Shown here piece after piece: positions 8,993 through 17,768 of a DNA stretch of 64,000 bases. The notes below the pieces were generated by a model. The model was not told the origin of the DNA and ran no database searches. It saw only the letters and a program-made list of their open reading frames with translations. Each line of letters starts with the position of its first letter. Positions within the stretch are counted from its first letter, which is position 1. Origin of the DNA: Akkermansia muciniphila (GTDB lineage Bacteria; Verrucomicrobiota; Verrucomicrobiia; Verrucomicrobiales; Akkermansiaceae); assembly GCA_004557455.1 (NCBI GenBank), contig SFDX01000010.1, forward strand, positions 1 through 64,000. Direction: 5' to 3'. The position numbers and the translations under genes are program-made.

Positions 8993-10237
8993 TCAACGCT
9001 CGATCTCGTGAGCGAACAGACCGGAGCGCAGCTTGGGCTCGAACCATGTGGACTTGGGCGGCATAATCTCCCCGCTGTCTGCCACGCGGAACAGGTCCGC
9101 CATGGTAACGGGGTAGAGCGCGAAGGCCACACCGGAGGCACCGGCACGCGACTCAAGCTCCTCCAGCCCGCGGATGCCGCCCACAAAGTCAATGCGCGGG
9201 CTGGTACGCGGGTCCTCGATGCCCAAGATAGGTGCCAGCAGATTTGCCTGCAGGATGGCGCAATCGAGGCTCTCGATGGGGTGGGCCTCATCGAAGGTGC
9301 CCGGCTTGGCCGTAATCACATAACGGCGACCGCCCAAGAACATCCCGAAGCTGTGCTTGCGAGGCGGCGCAGCGGACTGACCCTCCGGAAGGGGCTGCAC
9401 GTCAAACTTCTGCTGCACGGCCTCCAGAAACGCAGGCTCGCTCATGCCGTTCAGGTCCATCACCACGCGGTTGTAGTCCATGATGAACAGATCTTCATCA
9501 CAGAAAGTCACGGCCATCAGGTAATTAAACTCCTCCTGCCCCGTGTAGTCCGAGTGCTGCTTGCGGCGCAGGGCGGACACGGCGGCGCTGCTGGCCGTGC
9601 GGTGATGACCATCCGCGATATACAGCGTCGGCACCTCCTCGAAGCCCCGGCGGATTTCGTCAATCACCGCGTCGTCGTCCACGGGCCACAGGATGTGGGT
9701 CACCCCGTCCTCGGAGGTGAAGTTATACTCCGGCTTGTGGAACTTGATCCACTCGCGCACGGCAGTGGCAATGCCCTCGTGCTTGCGATAGGCCAGGAAC
9801 ACCGGCTCCGTCTGGCAGGAGCAAGCATCGAAATGGCAGATACGGTCCTGCTCCTTCTCCTTGCGAGTCAGCTCGTGCTTTTTGATGGTGTTATCAAGAT
9901 ACTCATCCACGGCGGCGCAGCCCACGATGCCTGTCTGCACCCGCCCCCACATGATCTGGCGGTAGATGTAGTAGCAGGGCTTCGCCTCCCGCACCAGCAC
10001 TCCTCGACGCAGAAAATCCTCCAGATTCTGCCGGCTCTTCTCGTAAGTCTCCGGCTCGTGAATTGCCGCCTCGCTCGTGTCAATGTCGGCGCGGCAAATG
10101 TGCAGGTAAGAGGTGGGATTACCCGCAGCCATGGCGCAGGCTTCATCGTGGTTCATCACATCATACGGCAGGCAGGAAACCTGCTCCGCATATGCTTTCG
10201 GCGGCCGTATCGCGGCAAAAGGACGTATCGTAGCCAT
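8993..10237 (-). CDS. DUF1015-family protein, serA operon
   Basis: This 414-residue soluble protein begins ATIRPFAAIRPPKAYAEQVSCLPYDVM, the hallmark of the DUF1015 (COG4198) family, and carries LYIADGHHRTASSA, the conserved GHHR motif, near residue 210. The family has no function I can state with certainty. It is commonly found next to serine-biosynthesis genes, and here it is the first gene of an operon with serA, so a link to serine or phosphoserine metabolism is inferred. The GHHR motif resembles the ParB/serine-kinase fold. Its own promoter lies at 10262-10289. Confidence 0.85.
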   Translation of the reverse strand: MATIRPFAAIRPPKAYAEQVSCLPYDVMNHDEACAMAAGNPTSYLHICRADIDTSEAAIHEPETYEKSRQNLEDFLRRGVLVREAKPCYYIYRQIMWGRVQTGIVGCAAVDEYLDNTIKKHELTRKEKEQDRICHFDACSCQTEPVFLAYRKHEGIATAVREWIKFHKPEYNFTSEDGVTHILWPVDDDAVIDEIRRGFEEVPTLYIADGHHRTASSAAVSALRRKQHSDYTGQEEFNYLMAVTFCDEDLFIMDYNRVVMDLNGMSEPAFLEAVQQKFDVQPLPEGQSAAPPRKHSFGMFLGGRRYVITAKPGTFDEAHPIESLDCAILQANLLAPILGIEDPRTSPRIDFVGGIRGLEELESRAGASGVAFALYPVTMADLFRVADSGEIMPPKSTWFEPKLRSGLFAHEIER

Positions 10238-10261
10238 ATTCCGGTGTTTCGTTACCCTCCC

Positions 10262-10289
10262 ACTCTACACCAAGCACCCGTATTGTCAA
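10262..10289 (-). promoter_or_regulatory. Promoter of the DUF1015-serA operon
   Basis: Reading the minus strand: TTGACA (10289-10284), a 16-bp spacer, TAGAGT (10267-10262). The message would have a leader of about 18 nt containing GGGAGGG. Confidence 0.65.
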
Positions 10290-10292
10290 GCA

Positions 10293-10329
10293 GGAAGCGC
10301 GGCAACACCGAAAAAGTTGCCGCGCTTCC
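10293..10329 (-). terminator. Strong stem-loop after the SGNH acyltransferase gene
   Basis: GGAAGCGCGGCAAC (10293-10306) pairs perfectly with 10316-10329, a 14-bp stem with a 9-nt loop, five bases after the acyltransferase stop. U-rich bases are in the loop rather than after the stem. Confidence 0.7.
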
Positions 10330-10334
10330 CGGGG

Positions 10335-12344
10335 CTATTCGGCGGTAGTGGCCCGGAAATAGGCATCCAGCTTGCTACGGAAGAATTCGACCAGAAGCTT
10401 GGCCCCCGTACTCGACAGGTGGTCCCCATCGCGGTACAAGGCAACATTATCCGGGGTAAGCAGGGGACGCTTCTCTCCTTGCGGGAAGAAGAAGTCGTCG
10501 ACCCACCACACGGTCGCCAAACCTGAGGACTCCAGCTTGCGGAACACATCAGAAACCTCCTTTTGTCTCTGACAATAGGCTGGGTAATCCACGACAAAAT
10601 CCATCGGCGATCGTCGGTAGAGCTTGGCTTGATGCAGCATCAATGGGATGTCCATACTCTGCTCCGGAACGGAGGAGAAGAGTATCACTTCACGGCCCAT
10701 CTCACGGAGTTTGACAACGAGATCTGTCAGACCTTGTTCAAATACCTCGAGTGGGGTAAGGTCCTCCGGCTGCTGTTCCAGTTGGTAGGCCACCACATGA
10801 CCGCCACCTGCATGACCAATCGAGGCGGCACTCACCCAGCGACTGTAGAGGAAGACTGTTCGCAGCTCGGGGTGCTGCGCCAACCACGAGAGTACTGCAT
10901 CAACAGCCTCTGCATTACGCGGCTCTCGGTAGCTGTTACCCTTGTAGAGGAGAATATGCCGTCTGTTCACGAACAGGCCATGGATACCCGACTGCTTCGA
11001 GTAGGCCTCGAAGCCGGGAGCAATGGACAATGCATGACTGTCTCCCCAAAGAAGGTAGCGAGGATTATCATCTCCGCCCAGCGCACACAGCGAGTTTTTG
11101 CCGGAGTTGTGCGTCTCCTCCCACTGCGGATCGGGTTGCGCAGCAGCGGATGGCGGGGTGCCTCGCCACATAGGCTCCACCAAGCAGGGTGGGTTCTCCT
11201 GCTGGTGCCGAATGGCAGAACGCAGCGTCACAGTGAACAGGAATGTACCCAGCAGGATTCCACCGGCAAGCATGAAATACGAGCGTATCTTCCACTTCGT
11301 GCGGCGAAGGGGCATTTCGATAAAGCGCCACGAAAGTGTACTGAGGATCAGACTCAATAGGATAACAACACCGCCCGCAGTAAGAGAGAGCTCGTTCACC
11401 CCCAAAAGATAGCGGGCAAAGACACTCACCGGCCAGTGAAACAGGTAGAGAGAATAGGAGATTTTGCCGATAAAGACGATAGGCTTGCTCTCCAAAATAT
11501 AGCGTGAGGGTCCCAAATTGCCGTAGTCGAGTAGCAGCATGCCGCAAATGACGGGCAAGGCCGCGCTCAGGCCGGGGAACAGCATGTGGTCTCGGTAAGC
11601 AAAGAAAGCTCCGCATATGACGATGAGGGCAACTATCCCCACAATAGGGTTGCTGCGGGGATGAATACGATGACGAACGGCTAACATACTGCCCGCCATC
11701 AGCTCCCAAGCACGGAAGGGCAGCCCATAGAAGGCCGCCGTAGCATAACCGGTAAAAACGGCAATGGTGGCGGACAGAAAGGAAATGCACAGGATGCCTG
11801 CCAAAATCACACGGAGCTGCTTCTTGCGCCACCCGTAAATGAAAGCCAACAGCAGGGGGAAGAAGACGTAGAACTGCTCCTCAACGCTCAGTGACCACAT
11901 ATTGAGCATGGGATTCTGATGAGAAGCAGCATCGAAGTATCCGGAATTGCCGGCAAAGAAGATGTTGGTACAGAAGTATACACTGGCGCGTGCGGCGCGA
12001 ACAATAGGCACCAGAGCAAACCCGTAGTAGAGCACCATGCTAACCGCCATCACGAAGATGATGGCCCCGGCGTAAGCCGGCAGAATACGGCGAATACGCC
12101 GTACATAAAACTGCGCAATGGAGAAACGCTCCTCATTCAGATCCCTGTACAGACCCTTGGTAATCAAGTAGCCTGAGAGCACGAAGAACAAATCTACGCC
12201 GATGAAACCTCCGTTGCAGCAGCCGGGGAAAACATGGTAGATAAGAACCGCGAGGATAGCAAATGCGCGGATGCCGTCAATGTGAGGGTAGTAGCCATCT
12301 CGGAAGATGGATGAGTAGTTCGAGGAGGTAGAGAGTTGTGCCAT
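10335..12344 (-). CDS. O-acyltransferase with C-terminal SGNH domain (OafA type)
   Basis: This two-domain inner-membrane protein O-acylates envelope polysaccharide, peptidoglycan or LPS. From the ATG at 12344 it has 669 residues. The N-terminal part is an acyltransferase-3 membrane domain (PHIDGIRAFAILAVLIYH, then GFIGVDLFFVLSGYLI) with about ten helices up to ~residue 370. The C-terminal part is an SGNH hydrolase-like domain: WGDSHA holds the serine block and DGDHLSSTGAK the Asp/His block. This is the OafA/OatA arrangement, in which the membrane half brings the acyl group across and the SGNH half transfers it. An earlier in-frame ATG at 12371 overlaps the upstream hairpin and is unlikely. 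The acceptor glycan is unknown. Confidence 0.85.
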   Translation of the reverse strand: MAQLSTSSNYSSIFRDGYYPHIDGIRAFAILAVLIYHVFPGCCNGGFIGVDLFFVLSGYLITKGLYRDLNEERFSIAQFYVRRIRRILPAYAGAIIFVMAVSMVLYYGFALVPIVRAARASVYFCTNIFFAGNSGYFDAASHQNPMLNMWSLSVEEQFYVFFPLLLAFIYGWRKKQLRVILAGILCISFLSATIAVFTGYATAAFYGLPFRAWELMAGSMLAVRHRIHPRSNPIVGIVALIVICGAFFAYRDHMLFPGLSAALPVICGMLLLDYGNLGPSRYILESKPIVFIGKISYSLYLFHWPVSVFARYLLGVNELSLTAGGVVILLSLILSTLSWRFIEMPLRRTKWKIRSYFMLAGGILLGTFLFTVTLRSAIRHQQENPPCLVEPMWRGTPPSAAAQPDPQWEETHNSGKNSLCALGGDDNPRYLLWGDSHALSIAPGFEAYSKQSGIHGLFVNRRHILLYKGNSYREPRNAEAVDAVLSWLAQHPELRTVFLYSRWVSAASIGHAGGGHVVAYQLEQQPEDLTPLEVFEQGLTDLVVKLREMGREVILFSSVPEQSMDIPLMLHQAKLYRRSPMDFVVDYPAYCQRQKEVSDVFRKLESSGLATVWWVDDFFFPQGEKRPLLTPDNVALYRDGDHLSSTGAKLLVEFFRSKLDAYFRATTAE

Positions 12345-12372
12345 ATTCAGTGTATATCGTTTCCGCTGCAAA

Positions 12373-12406
12373 CTCCCCGCTGCTCACATCGGTAAGCAGC
12401 GGGGAG
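12373..12406 (-). terminator. Stem-loop after gpmI
   Basis: CTCCCCGCTGCT (12373-12384) pairs perfectly with AGCAGCGGGGAG (12395-12406), a 12-bp stem with a 10-nt loop. It lies just downstream of gpmI and immediately upstream of the acyltransferase, with no clear U-run. Confidence 0.65.
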
Positions 12407-12428
12407 GTAGAATTCTATAGGTGACGTC

Positions 12429-13967
12429 TTACGCCTTGGTCACCAAGGTATGGCCCGTCATCTCTGCAGGCTGGGGAATGCCGAGCAAGTGCAGCAGGGT
12501 GGGCGAGATATCTGCCAGAATGCCATCGGTCATGGTCACCTCCGCCTGGTCGGGGCCGCAGTAGATCAGGTCGACCAAGTTGGTTGTGTGGGCCGTGTTG
12601 GGTGAGCCGTCGGGGTTCAGCATGTTCTCACAATTGCCGTGGTCCGCACAAATGAGACAGCAGCCACCCAGCTCGCGGATCTTGGTGACGCACTTCTCGA
12701 GCGCCTTGTCCACCGCCTCGCAGGCTGCGATACCGGCCTTCAGGAAGCCCGTGTGCCCCACCATGTCCGGGTTGGCGAAGTTCATGATAGCCACGTCATA
12801 CTTGTCGATAGCCTCCACGAACTTATCCGCCACCTCGGCCACGCTCATCTGGGGCTTTTGGTCATAGGTAGCAACCTCACGCGGGGAGGGCACCAAGATG
12901 CGGTCCTCGCCCTCATACTGATTCTCCACGCCGCCGTTGAAGAAGAAGGTCACATGGGCATACTTCTCTGTCTCGGCAATGCGGAGCTGCTTGAGCCCGG
13001 CCTTGGAGACGACCTCGCCGAAAATGTTGGTGAGCATCTCCTGCGGGAAGACAATGGGAGAGGGGTAGCAAGCCTCGTACTCCGACATGGTGATGTAGTG
13101 CACCTTGGGCTGCACCTCGCGGTCGAATCCGTCGAAGTCCGGGTACAGCAGCGCGCGGGAGAACTCGCGGGCGCGGTCGGCGCGGAAGTTGAAGAAGAAG
13201 ACCACATCGTTGTCGCGAACGCGCTGCGTGTTCGCCTCGCAGAACACTGCGGGGAGCAGGAACTCGTCCGTCGTGCCGGCCTCATAGGACTTGGCGGCGT
13301 ACTCGGCGGGCGTGCAGGTGCAGGCCTCTCCGCGACCCAGCACGATGGCGTCCCAGCCCACCTTCACGCGGTCCCAGCGCTTATCGCGGTCCATGGCGTA
13401 GAAACGGCCGACCACAGTAGCAATCTTGGCACCGCAGGGAGCCACGGCGTCCTGCAGCTTCTGCAGGAAACCGGCACCGCTCTTCGGATCCGTGTCGCGA
13501 CCATCGGTGATGCAGTGAATCATGATGTCCTTCACGCCGGCTGCGGCAGCGATCTTGACGATGCCGATGAGGTGGTCGATGTGGGAGTGCACGCCGCCGT
13601 CGGAGACAAGGCCGAGCAGATGCAGACGACTGCCGGCGGCCTTGGCGAAGGCCTCGGTGATGACCGGGTTTTTAGCCAGCGAGCCATCCTCAATCGCCTT
13701 GGTGATGCGGCAGAGGTCCTGGTAGACCACGCGGCCGGCACCGAGATTCAGGTGGCCCACTTCGGAGTTACCCATCTGCCCGTCCGGCAGGCCCACGTCC
13801 TGCCCGGAGGCCCCGAGCATGGTGTGCGGGCAGGTAGCCAGCAACTGGTCAGTGAAAGGAGTGTTGGCGAGCACCGTGGCATCGCCGGTCTGCTGAGCGG
13901 CTTGCGGGCCCTTGGGATTGCGGCCCCAGCCATCGCGGATGATCAGAACTACAGGTTTGTTTGCCAT
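12429..13967 (-). CDS. gpmI: 2,3-bisphosphoglycerate-independent phosphoglycerate mutase
   Basis: GpmI interconverts 3- and 2-phosphoglycerate in glycolysis and gluconeogenesis using two metal ions (usually manganese) and a phosphoserine intermediate. The 512-residue product is the standard family length. Visible landmarks are the metal-binding RDGWG (Asp12), the nucleophile in GQMGNSEVGHLNLGAG (Ser68), the phosphatase-like metal motif NFANPDMVGHTG and CADHGNCENM near the C-terminus. The start at 13967 lies 6 nt after a -10 box, so the mRNA is predicted to be leaderless. It appears to be transcribed alone. Confidence 0.96.
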   Translation of the reverse strand: MANKPVVLIIRDGWGRNPKGPQAAQQTGDATVLANTPFTDQLLATCPHTMLGASGQDVGLPDGQMGNSEVGHLNLGAGRVVYQDLCRITKAIEDGSLAKNPVITEAFAKAAGSRLHLLGLVSDGGVHSHIDHLIGIVKIAAAAGVKDIMIHCITDGRDTDPKSGAGFLQKLQDAVAPCGAKIATVVGRFYAMDRDKRWDRVKVGWDAIVLGRGEACTCTPAEYAAKSYEAGTTDEFLLPAVFCEANTQRVRDNDVVFFFNFRADRAREFSRALLYPDFDGFDREVQPKVHYITMSEYEACYPSPIVFPQEMLTNIFGEVVSKAGLKQLRIAETEKYAHVTFFFNGGVENQYEGEDRILVPSPREVATYDQKPQMSVAEVADKFVEAIDKYDVAIMNFANPDMVGHTGFLKAGIAACEAVDKALEKCVTKIRELGGCCLICADHGNCENMLNPDGSPNTAHTTNLVDLIYCGPDQAEVTMTDGILADISPTLLHLLGIPQPAEMTGHTLVTKA

Positions 13968-13973
13968 GAGCCC

Positions 13974-14002
13974 ACTTTAGCACGTTCCGCGCCGTTTGTG
14001 AA
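13974..14002 (-). promoter_or_regulatory. gpmI promoter
   Basis: Minus strand: TTCACA (14002-13997), 17-bp spacer, TAAAGT (13979-13974), then 6 nt to the ATG. The minisatellite at 14087-14168 begins about 85 bp further upstream. Confidence 0.65.
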
Positions 14003-14086
14003 GTCAAAAGCGCGGCAGGATGGAAAAAATCGGAATCCACCCGCAGACAACACAAAGCGGGGGTATAATCATCCACTTTTACCCTC

Positions 14087-14168
14087 CTTTTCTTCCTATT
14101 CTTCCTGCCTTTCTTCCTATTCTTCCTGCTTTTCTTCCTATTCTTCCTGCTTTTCTTCCTATTCTTTC
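14087..14168. repeat. 21-bp tandem repeat (minisatellite), about 3.8 copies
   Basis: A pyrimidine-only unit containing TTCTTCCTATTCTTCCTG begins at 14090, 14111, 14132 and 14153, an exact 21-bp step. The copies are nearly identical. It occupies the 242-bp gap between gpmI and the broken regulator gene, with one strand wholly C/T. Confidence 0.9.
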
Positions 14169-14209
14169 ACTACATGATTACATGCAGTGGAAGAATAGCG
14201 GAAGATAAC

Positions 14210-15646
14210 TTATTCATCCTCAGAAGAGGGAGACAACAAGCCATCCCCAAGGGCGGAGGCAAGACGATAGATACGTGTTCTTGCCTCCCCCGACACCTCA
14301 ATGTACTGCTCTTTCGCCAAGCGAGCGAGGAGTGCAGCGACCCGAGATACACTAAGCCCTGTGAGCTCCCTCGCCTGTCTGTTGGCGATACTCTCGTGTT
14401 CCTTCAGATAGTTCAGAATCGCCACCTCATTTGAGGTCAGCTTGCGACGGGGTACCGGCGGCGGTGGGAGCACAGTCTCCGGTTTCTCAGCATTCTTCTG
14501 CCTGCAGAAGGTCACGACAAAGGACTCCCCGTCATCAGAAAAAGTCGGCTCGGAGACTGCGGCAGCGCGGCAGGAATCGCACATCTTGCTGATGCCGCTA
14601 CCCCAGTGCTCTACCAAATCCATCTTGAAGAAAAGCTCCGCCAATACGCGATTCCGGTAGCTCGATCCGCCCCGCAGGGCTTGGGCCAAAGTAAGGCCAC
14701 CATACAGACCGCCCGGAGAGGAAACTTCCACGCGGTCATCATACACCGCCACCTGAATGAAGGCGTGTTTCAGGTAGTCTCGGTGCACTACGGCATTCAC
14801 GATAGCCTCCCGCAGCGCGGCTTCCGGCACCTCATAATCTTCTACCCGATACAAACCATCGATGCGGGTTCGGAGACGGATATTCCGCAACACGAAGCGG
14901 AACGCCTGCTCAACCTGCTCATCAATGGGGCCCTCTGCATCCATGCGATCGATGAAGCGTCCCTTTTGCGTGCCCTTGAAGCAGGCGCACTGCACGGTAG
15001 CAAAATGCGTCGAGCGCCCGGCCAGCAAGTCGAAAGCATGGGTAGGAAGAAAGTCCTCACCCTGCCGAACCAGCACTCCCCAACTCTCCAAGTTCTCCGG
15101 GGTAACCGTCTTGCCGGCACGTTTCCCGATACGGCGGCAGAGCCCCACCACCTCCTCCGGGGAGAGCGGCGGGGCACCGGTGGGCTGCTCATCGTAGGAA
15201 AGGTTTCTGCCCTGCAAAATGAGGGACTGAACCTGCTCCGGCTCAGCACGCCGCGTTGTCGCACCGGTCCGCACATAGACCCCGGCCGGCATCCCCTCCC
15301 GGCGCAAGTAATAAGGCTTGTTCTGCCCCGGGAGCACCTCCAGCTAAATGACGCGCTTTCCGCGCAGGGTGCAGAGACGCTGAGCCGGTACAATGGGCGG
15401 TGTGCATGAGTCCGCCACACTGTTGACCAAGGTATCCATCATACGAAACACCTCATCCTCGGGAACCCCGACCACACTCCGCCCCCCGTCCTCTATACCG
15501 AACAGCAGATGCCCGCCCTTGCCGTTCGCAAAGGCGACTGCCGTTTTAAGATACTTTTTATCAGAGGCGGGTCGCTCCGATTTGAATTCCACGCAATCGG
15601 ACTCCCCACCGCGAATCAATTCCTCGAGATAAGAAGGTTCCTCCAT
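14210..15646 (-). pseudogene. AlbA_2/ATPase-type transcriptional regulator broken by one in-frame TAG
   Basis: The frame from the ATG at 15646 reads through an AlbA_2 (Schlafen-like) DNA-binding domain (SDCVEFKSERPASDKKYLKTAVAFANGKGG), meets TAG at 15346-15344 after RGKRVI, and continues in the same frame as LEVLPGQNKPYYLRREGMP to 14210. The second half holds the ATP-binding C-terminal part (EAIVNAVVHRDYLKHA, ELFFKMDLVEHWGSGISKM) and a winged-helix tail (ALTGLSVSRVAALLARL region). Together they make the usual ~478-residue protein. A single base change, amber readthrough or a sequencing error would each explain it. The promoter is intact. The second half could restart at the ATG at 15337. Confidence 0.8.
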
Positions 15647-15654
15647 ACACCCCG

Positions 15655-15683
15655 AGAATATCAGAAGCACACCGGAAAAGCAA
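15655..15683 (-). promoter_or_regulatory. Promoter of the AlbA_2-type regulator
   Basis: Minus strand: TTGCTT (15683-15678), 17-bp spacer, TATTCT (15660-15655), 8 nt to the ATG at 15646. Confidence 0.55.
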
Positions 15684-15701
15684 GCACCTTTTCACACCGA
15701 G

Positions 15702-17699
15702 CTAGTCGAGGAGGGCGCGGAGGTCATCAAAAAATTGCTTGCATTCCTCATCGGAGGTGGGTTCCTTCATCAGCGCAGCGTAATCCACAAACTCGTAGAG
15801 GCGGTGGGGGATTTCCTGCATGAAGCTGCTGGGTGCGCAGGGCTCCTCCCGCCCGTAGCGGGTTCGTTTGGCACAGTAGGTCATGGTGAGGCGCTCTCGA
15901 GCGCGGGTAATGCCTACATAGAACAGGCGACGCTCCTCATCCAAGTGCCCCTCATCCACCGCTCGTGTGTGGGGCAGCAGCCCCTCCTCTACCCCGATAA
16001 TGTAGACATGCGGGAACTCCAACCCCTTGGCAGCGTGCATAGTGATGAGACACACGCCACTCTTTTTCTCGATATCATCGTCATCCCGCTCATCGTCCAG
16101 AGCCAGCCCGGCCAGAAAGTCGGAAAGGCGATGACCGGGAAGCCAGAAGCGGCGCAGCCCGTTCTTAATATCGTCGATGGCAGAGAGGCGGCGATCCCTC
16201 TCGGCATCGCTCTTGCAGTTTTTAGCAATGAAGCCCTCGTAATCAATCTCGTTGAGGAACTCTTGCAACACATCCACAAAGGGGCGCTCGCTGAGCTGAA
16301 ACTCAGTACCGTAGCGCGTAATAAGATCCGTAAACGCGGCAATGCTGTTCTGAGAGCGAGTGGAACACTCGGAGAGGAAAGAGAGGTCCAACAGGGTGGC
16401 CCAGAGGCTCTTTTTGTGCTCGCGGCTCCAGTCTATGGTAAAGGTAGCAGTGTTGGTGCTGATGCCGCGCGGCGGCGTATTCAGGATGCGCAGCAGAGGC
16501 AGGTCCGCCTCCGGGTTATCCATGACCTGCAGGTAGCTGAGCAGGTCCTTCACCTCGCGGCGATCGAAGAAACTCTTACTGCCTACCATGCGATAGGGGA
16601 TGTGGTGTTCACGCATCGCTGTTTCCAGGGTTCGGCTCTGCGTATTCGCACGGAAGAGCACGGCAAAATCCTCCCAGGACATGTTATGCTCAGCACGCAT
16701 TTTTTCGATTTCATCGGCGATGAATTCGGCCTCCTCCGCATCACCGGGCATGGCCAGAAGGCGCACGGGATAGGTGCCGACCTTGTCGGTTCTCAGCGTT
16801 TTATCCCGCCGACCGAGATTGTTACGGATAAGCGTATTGGCACAGTCCAGCACCTGTTTGGTACAGCGGTAATTCTCCTCCAGCTTGATGACGGCAGGGT
16901 TGGGGAAGAAAGACTCGAACTCCAAAATATTCGAGATCTGAGCTCCTCGCCAACCGTAAATGGACTGATCATCATCCCCCACTACGCAGATGTTGCGTTC
17001 CGGCCCTACCAAGCGACTCAGCAGACTCATCTGCAGGCTGTTGGTGTCCTGAAATTCATCCACGGTGATGAAGCGGAAATGCCCGTTCCATTTGGCATAC
17101 ACCTCCGGGTAGGCCGCCAGCAGACGGTCCGTAAGAATGAGCAGGTCATCGAAGTCCACGGCGTTCTGCGCGCGCAGTTCCTTTTGGTACTCCTTAGCCA
17201 CAGCACGGATCAGGTCATCCTCGATACGGTCGATACCCAAACCGGCGTTGCGTACCAAGGACAGCTCGGACAACACCTGCTTGGGCTCCAGCTTTTCATG
17301 CCGCCCGCCCTGCTGCATGATGAGGCGCTTGATGATACCGCTTTGGTCGCTTCCGGTGTAGATGGAGAAGTTCTCCTTGTAGCCCAAGCGGCCGATGTCC
17401 TGCCGAAGAATGCGAACGCAGAGAGAGTGAAAGGTACAGACCGTCATCTTGCGTGCGGCCCGACGGTCCACCAGCCCGGCTACTCGGTCCGCCATCTCGT
17501 TGGCAGCTTTGTTGGTGAAGGTAAGGGCGAGAATCCCCCGCGGGTCGACCCCCTTGGCGAGCATGTTAGCGATGCGGCAGGTAACGGTATGCGTCTTGCC
17601 GGTACCGGCACCGGCCAAGATAAGCACAGGCCCCATCAGGGTCTGCACGGCTTGACGCTGGGCCGTATTGAGTTTATTGATATCGAAGGAGGCTGCCAT
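15702..17699 (-). CDS. UvrD/PcrA-type SF1 DNA helicase
   Basis: This 3'-5' ATP-dependent helicase of the UvrD/Rep/PcrA group acts in excision repair, replication restart and removal of proteins from DNA. From the ATG at 17699 it has 665 residues. The order of motifs is a Q-motif-like LNTAQRQAV, Walker A AGAGTGKT (29-36), TFTNKAANEM, motif II VDEFQDTN, motif III VGDDDQSIYGWRGA, motif IV-like VLFRANTQSR, GLEFPHVYIIGVEEGLLPH and motif VI YVGITRARERL. The protein is slightly short of the ~720 residues of E. coli UvrD and lacks a long C-terminal tail. Two upstream in-frame ATGs lie before the likely transcript start. Confidence 0.9.
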   Translation of the reverse strand: MAASFDINKLNTAQRQAVQTLMGPVLILAGAGTGKTHTVTCRIANMLAKGVDPRGILALTFTNKAANEMADRVAGLVDRRAARKMTVCTFHSLCVRILRQDIGRLGYKENFSIYTGSDQSGIIKRLIMQQGGRHEKLEPKQVLSELSLVRNAGLGIDRIEDDLIRAVAKEYQKELRAQNAVDFDDLLILTDRLLAAYPEVYAKWNGHFRFITVDEFQDTNSLQMSLLSRLVGPERNICVVGDDDQSIYGWRGAQISNILEFESFFPNPAVIKLEENYRCTKQVLDCANTLIRNNLGRRDKTLRTDKVGTYPVRLLAMPGDAEEAEFIADEIEKMRAEHNMSWEDFAVLFRANTQSRTLETAMREHHIPYRMVGSKSFFDRREVKDLLSYLQVMDNPEADLPLLRILNTPPRGISTNTATFTIDWSREHKKSLWATLLDLSFLSECSTRSQNSIAAFTDLITRYGTEFQLSERPFVDVLQEFLNEIDYEGFIAKNCKSDAERDRRLSAIDDIKNGLRRFWLPGHRLSDFLAGLALDDERDDDDIEKKSGVCLITMHAAKGLEFPHVYIIGVEEGLLPHTRAVDEGHLDEERRLFYVGITRARERLTMTYCAKRTRYGREEPCAPSSFMQEIPHRLYEFVDYAALMKEPTSDEECKQFFDDLRALLD

Positions 17700-17768
17700 G
17701 TTGCGTGCCGGGGAGGGTAGCATATTCTCCCGCACTTGGCAAGGCAAAACTCTGCCCGCAGGCGTTGT

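Noticed and set aside
12639..14177. A 512-codon open frame on the plus strand opposite gpmI
   Set aside because: It is the antisense shadow of gpmI. The translation is rich in His, Val, Ala and Gly with no fold-like pattern, and the end is simply the tandem repeat.
15735..17720. A 661-codon open frame opposite the UvrD-type helicase
   Set aside because: The minus-strand product has all SF1 helicase motifs in order. The antisense frame has none and is open because of codon bias at high GC.
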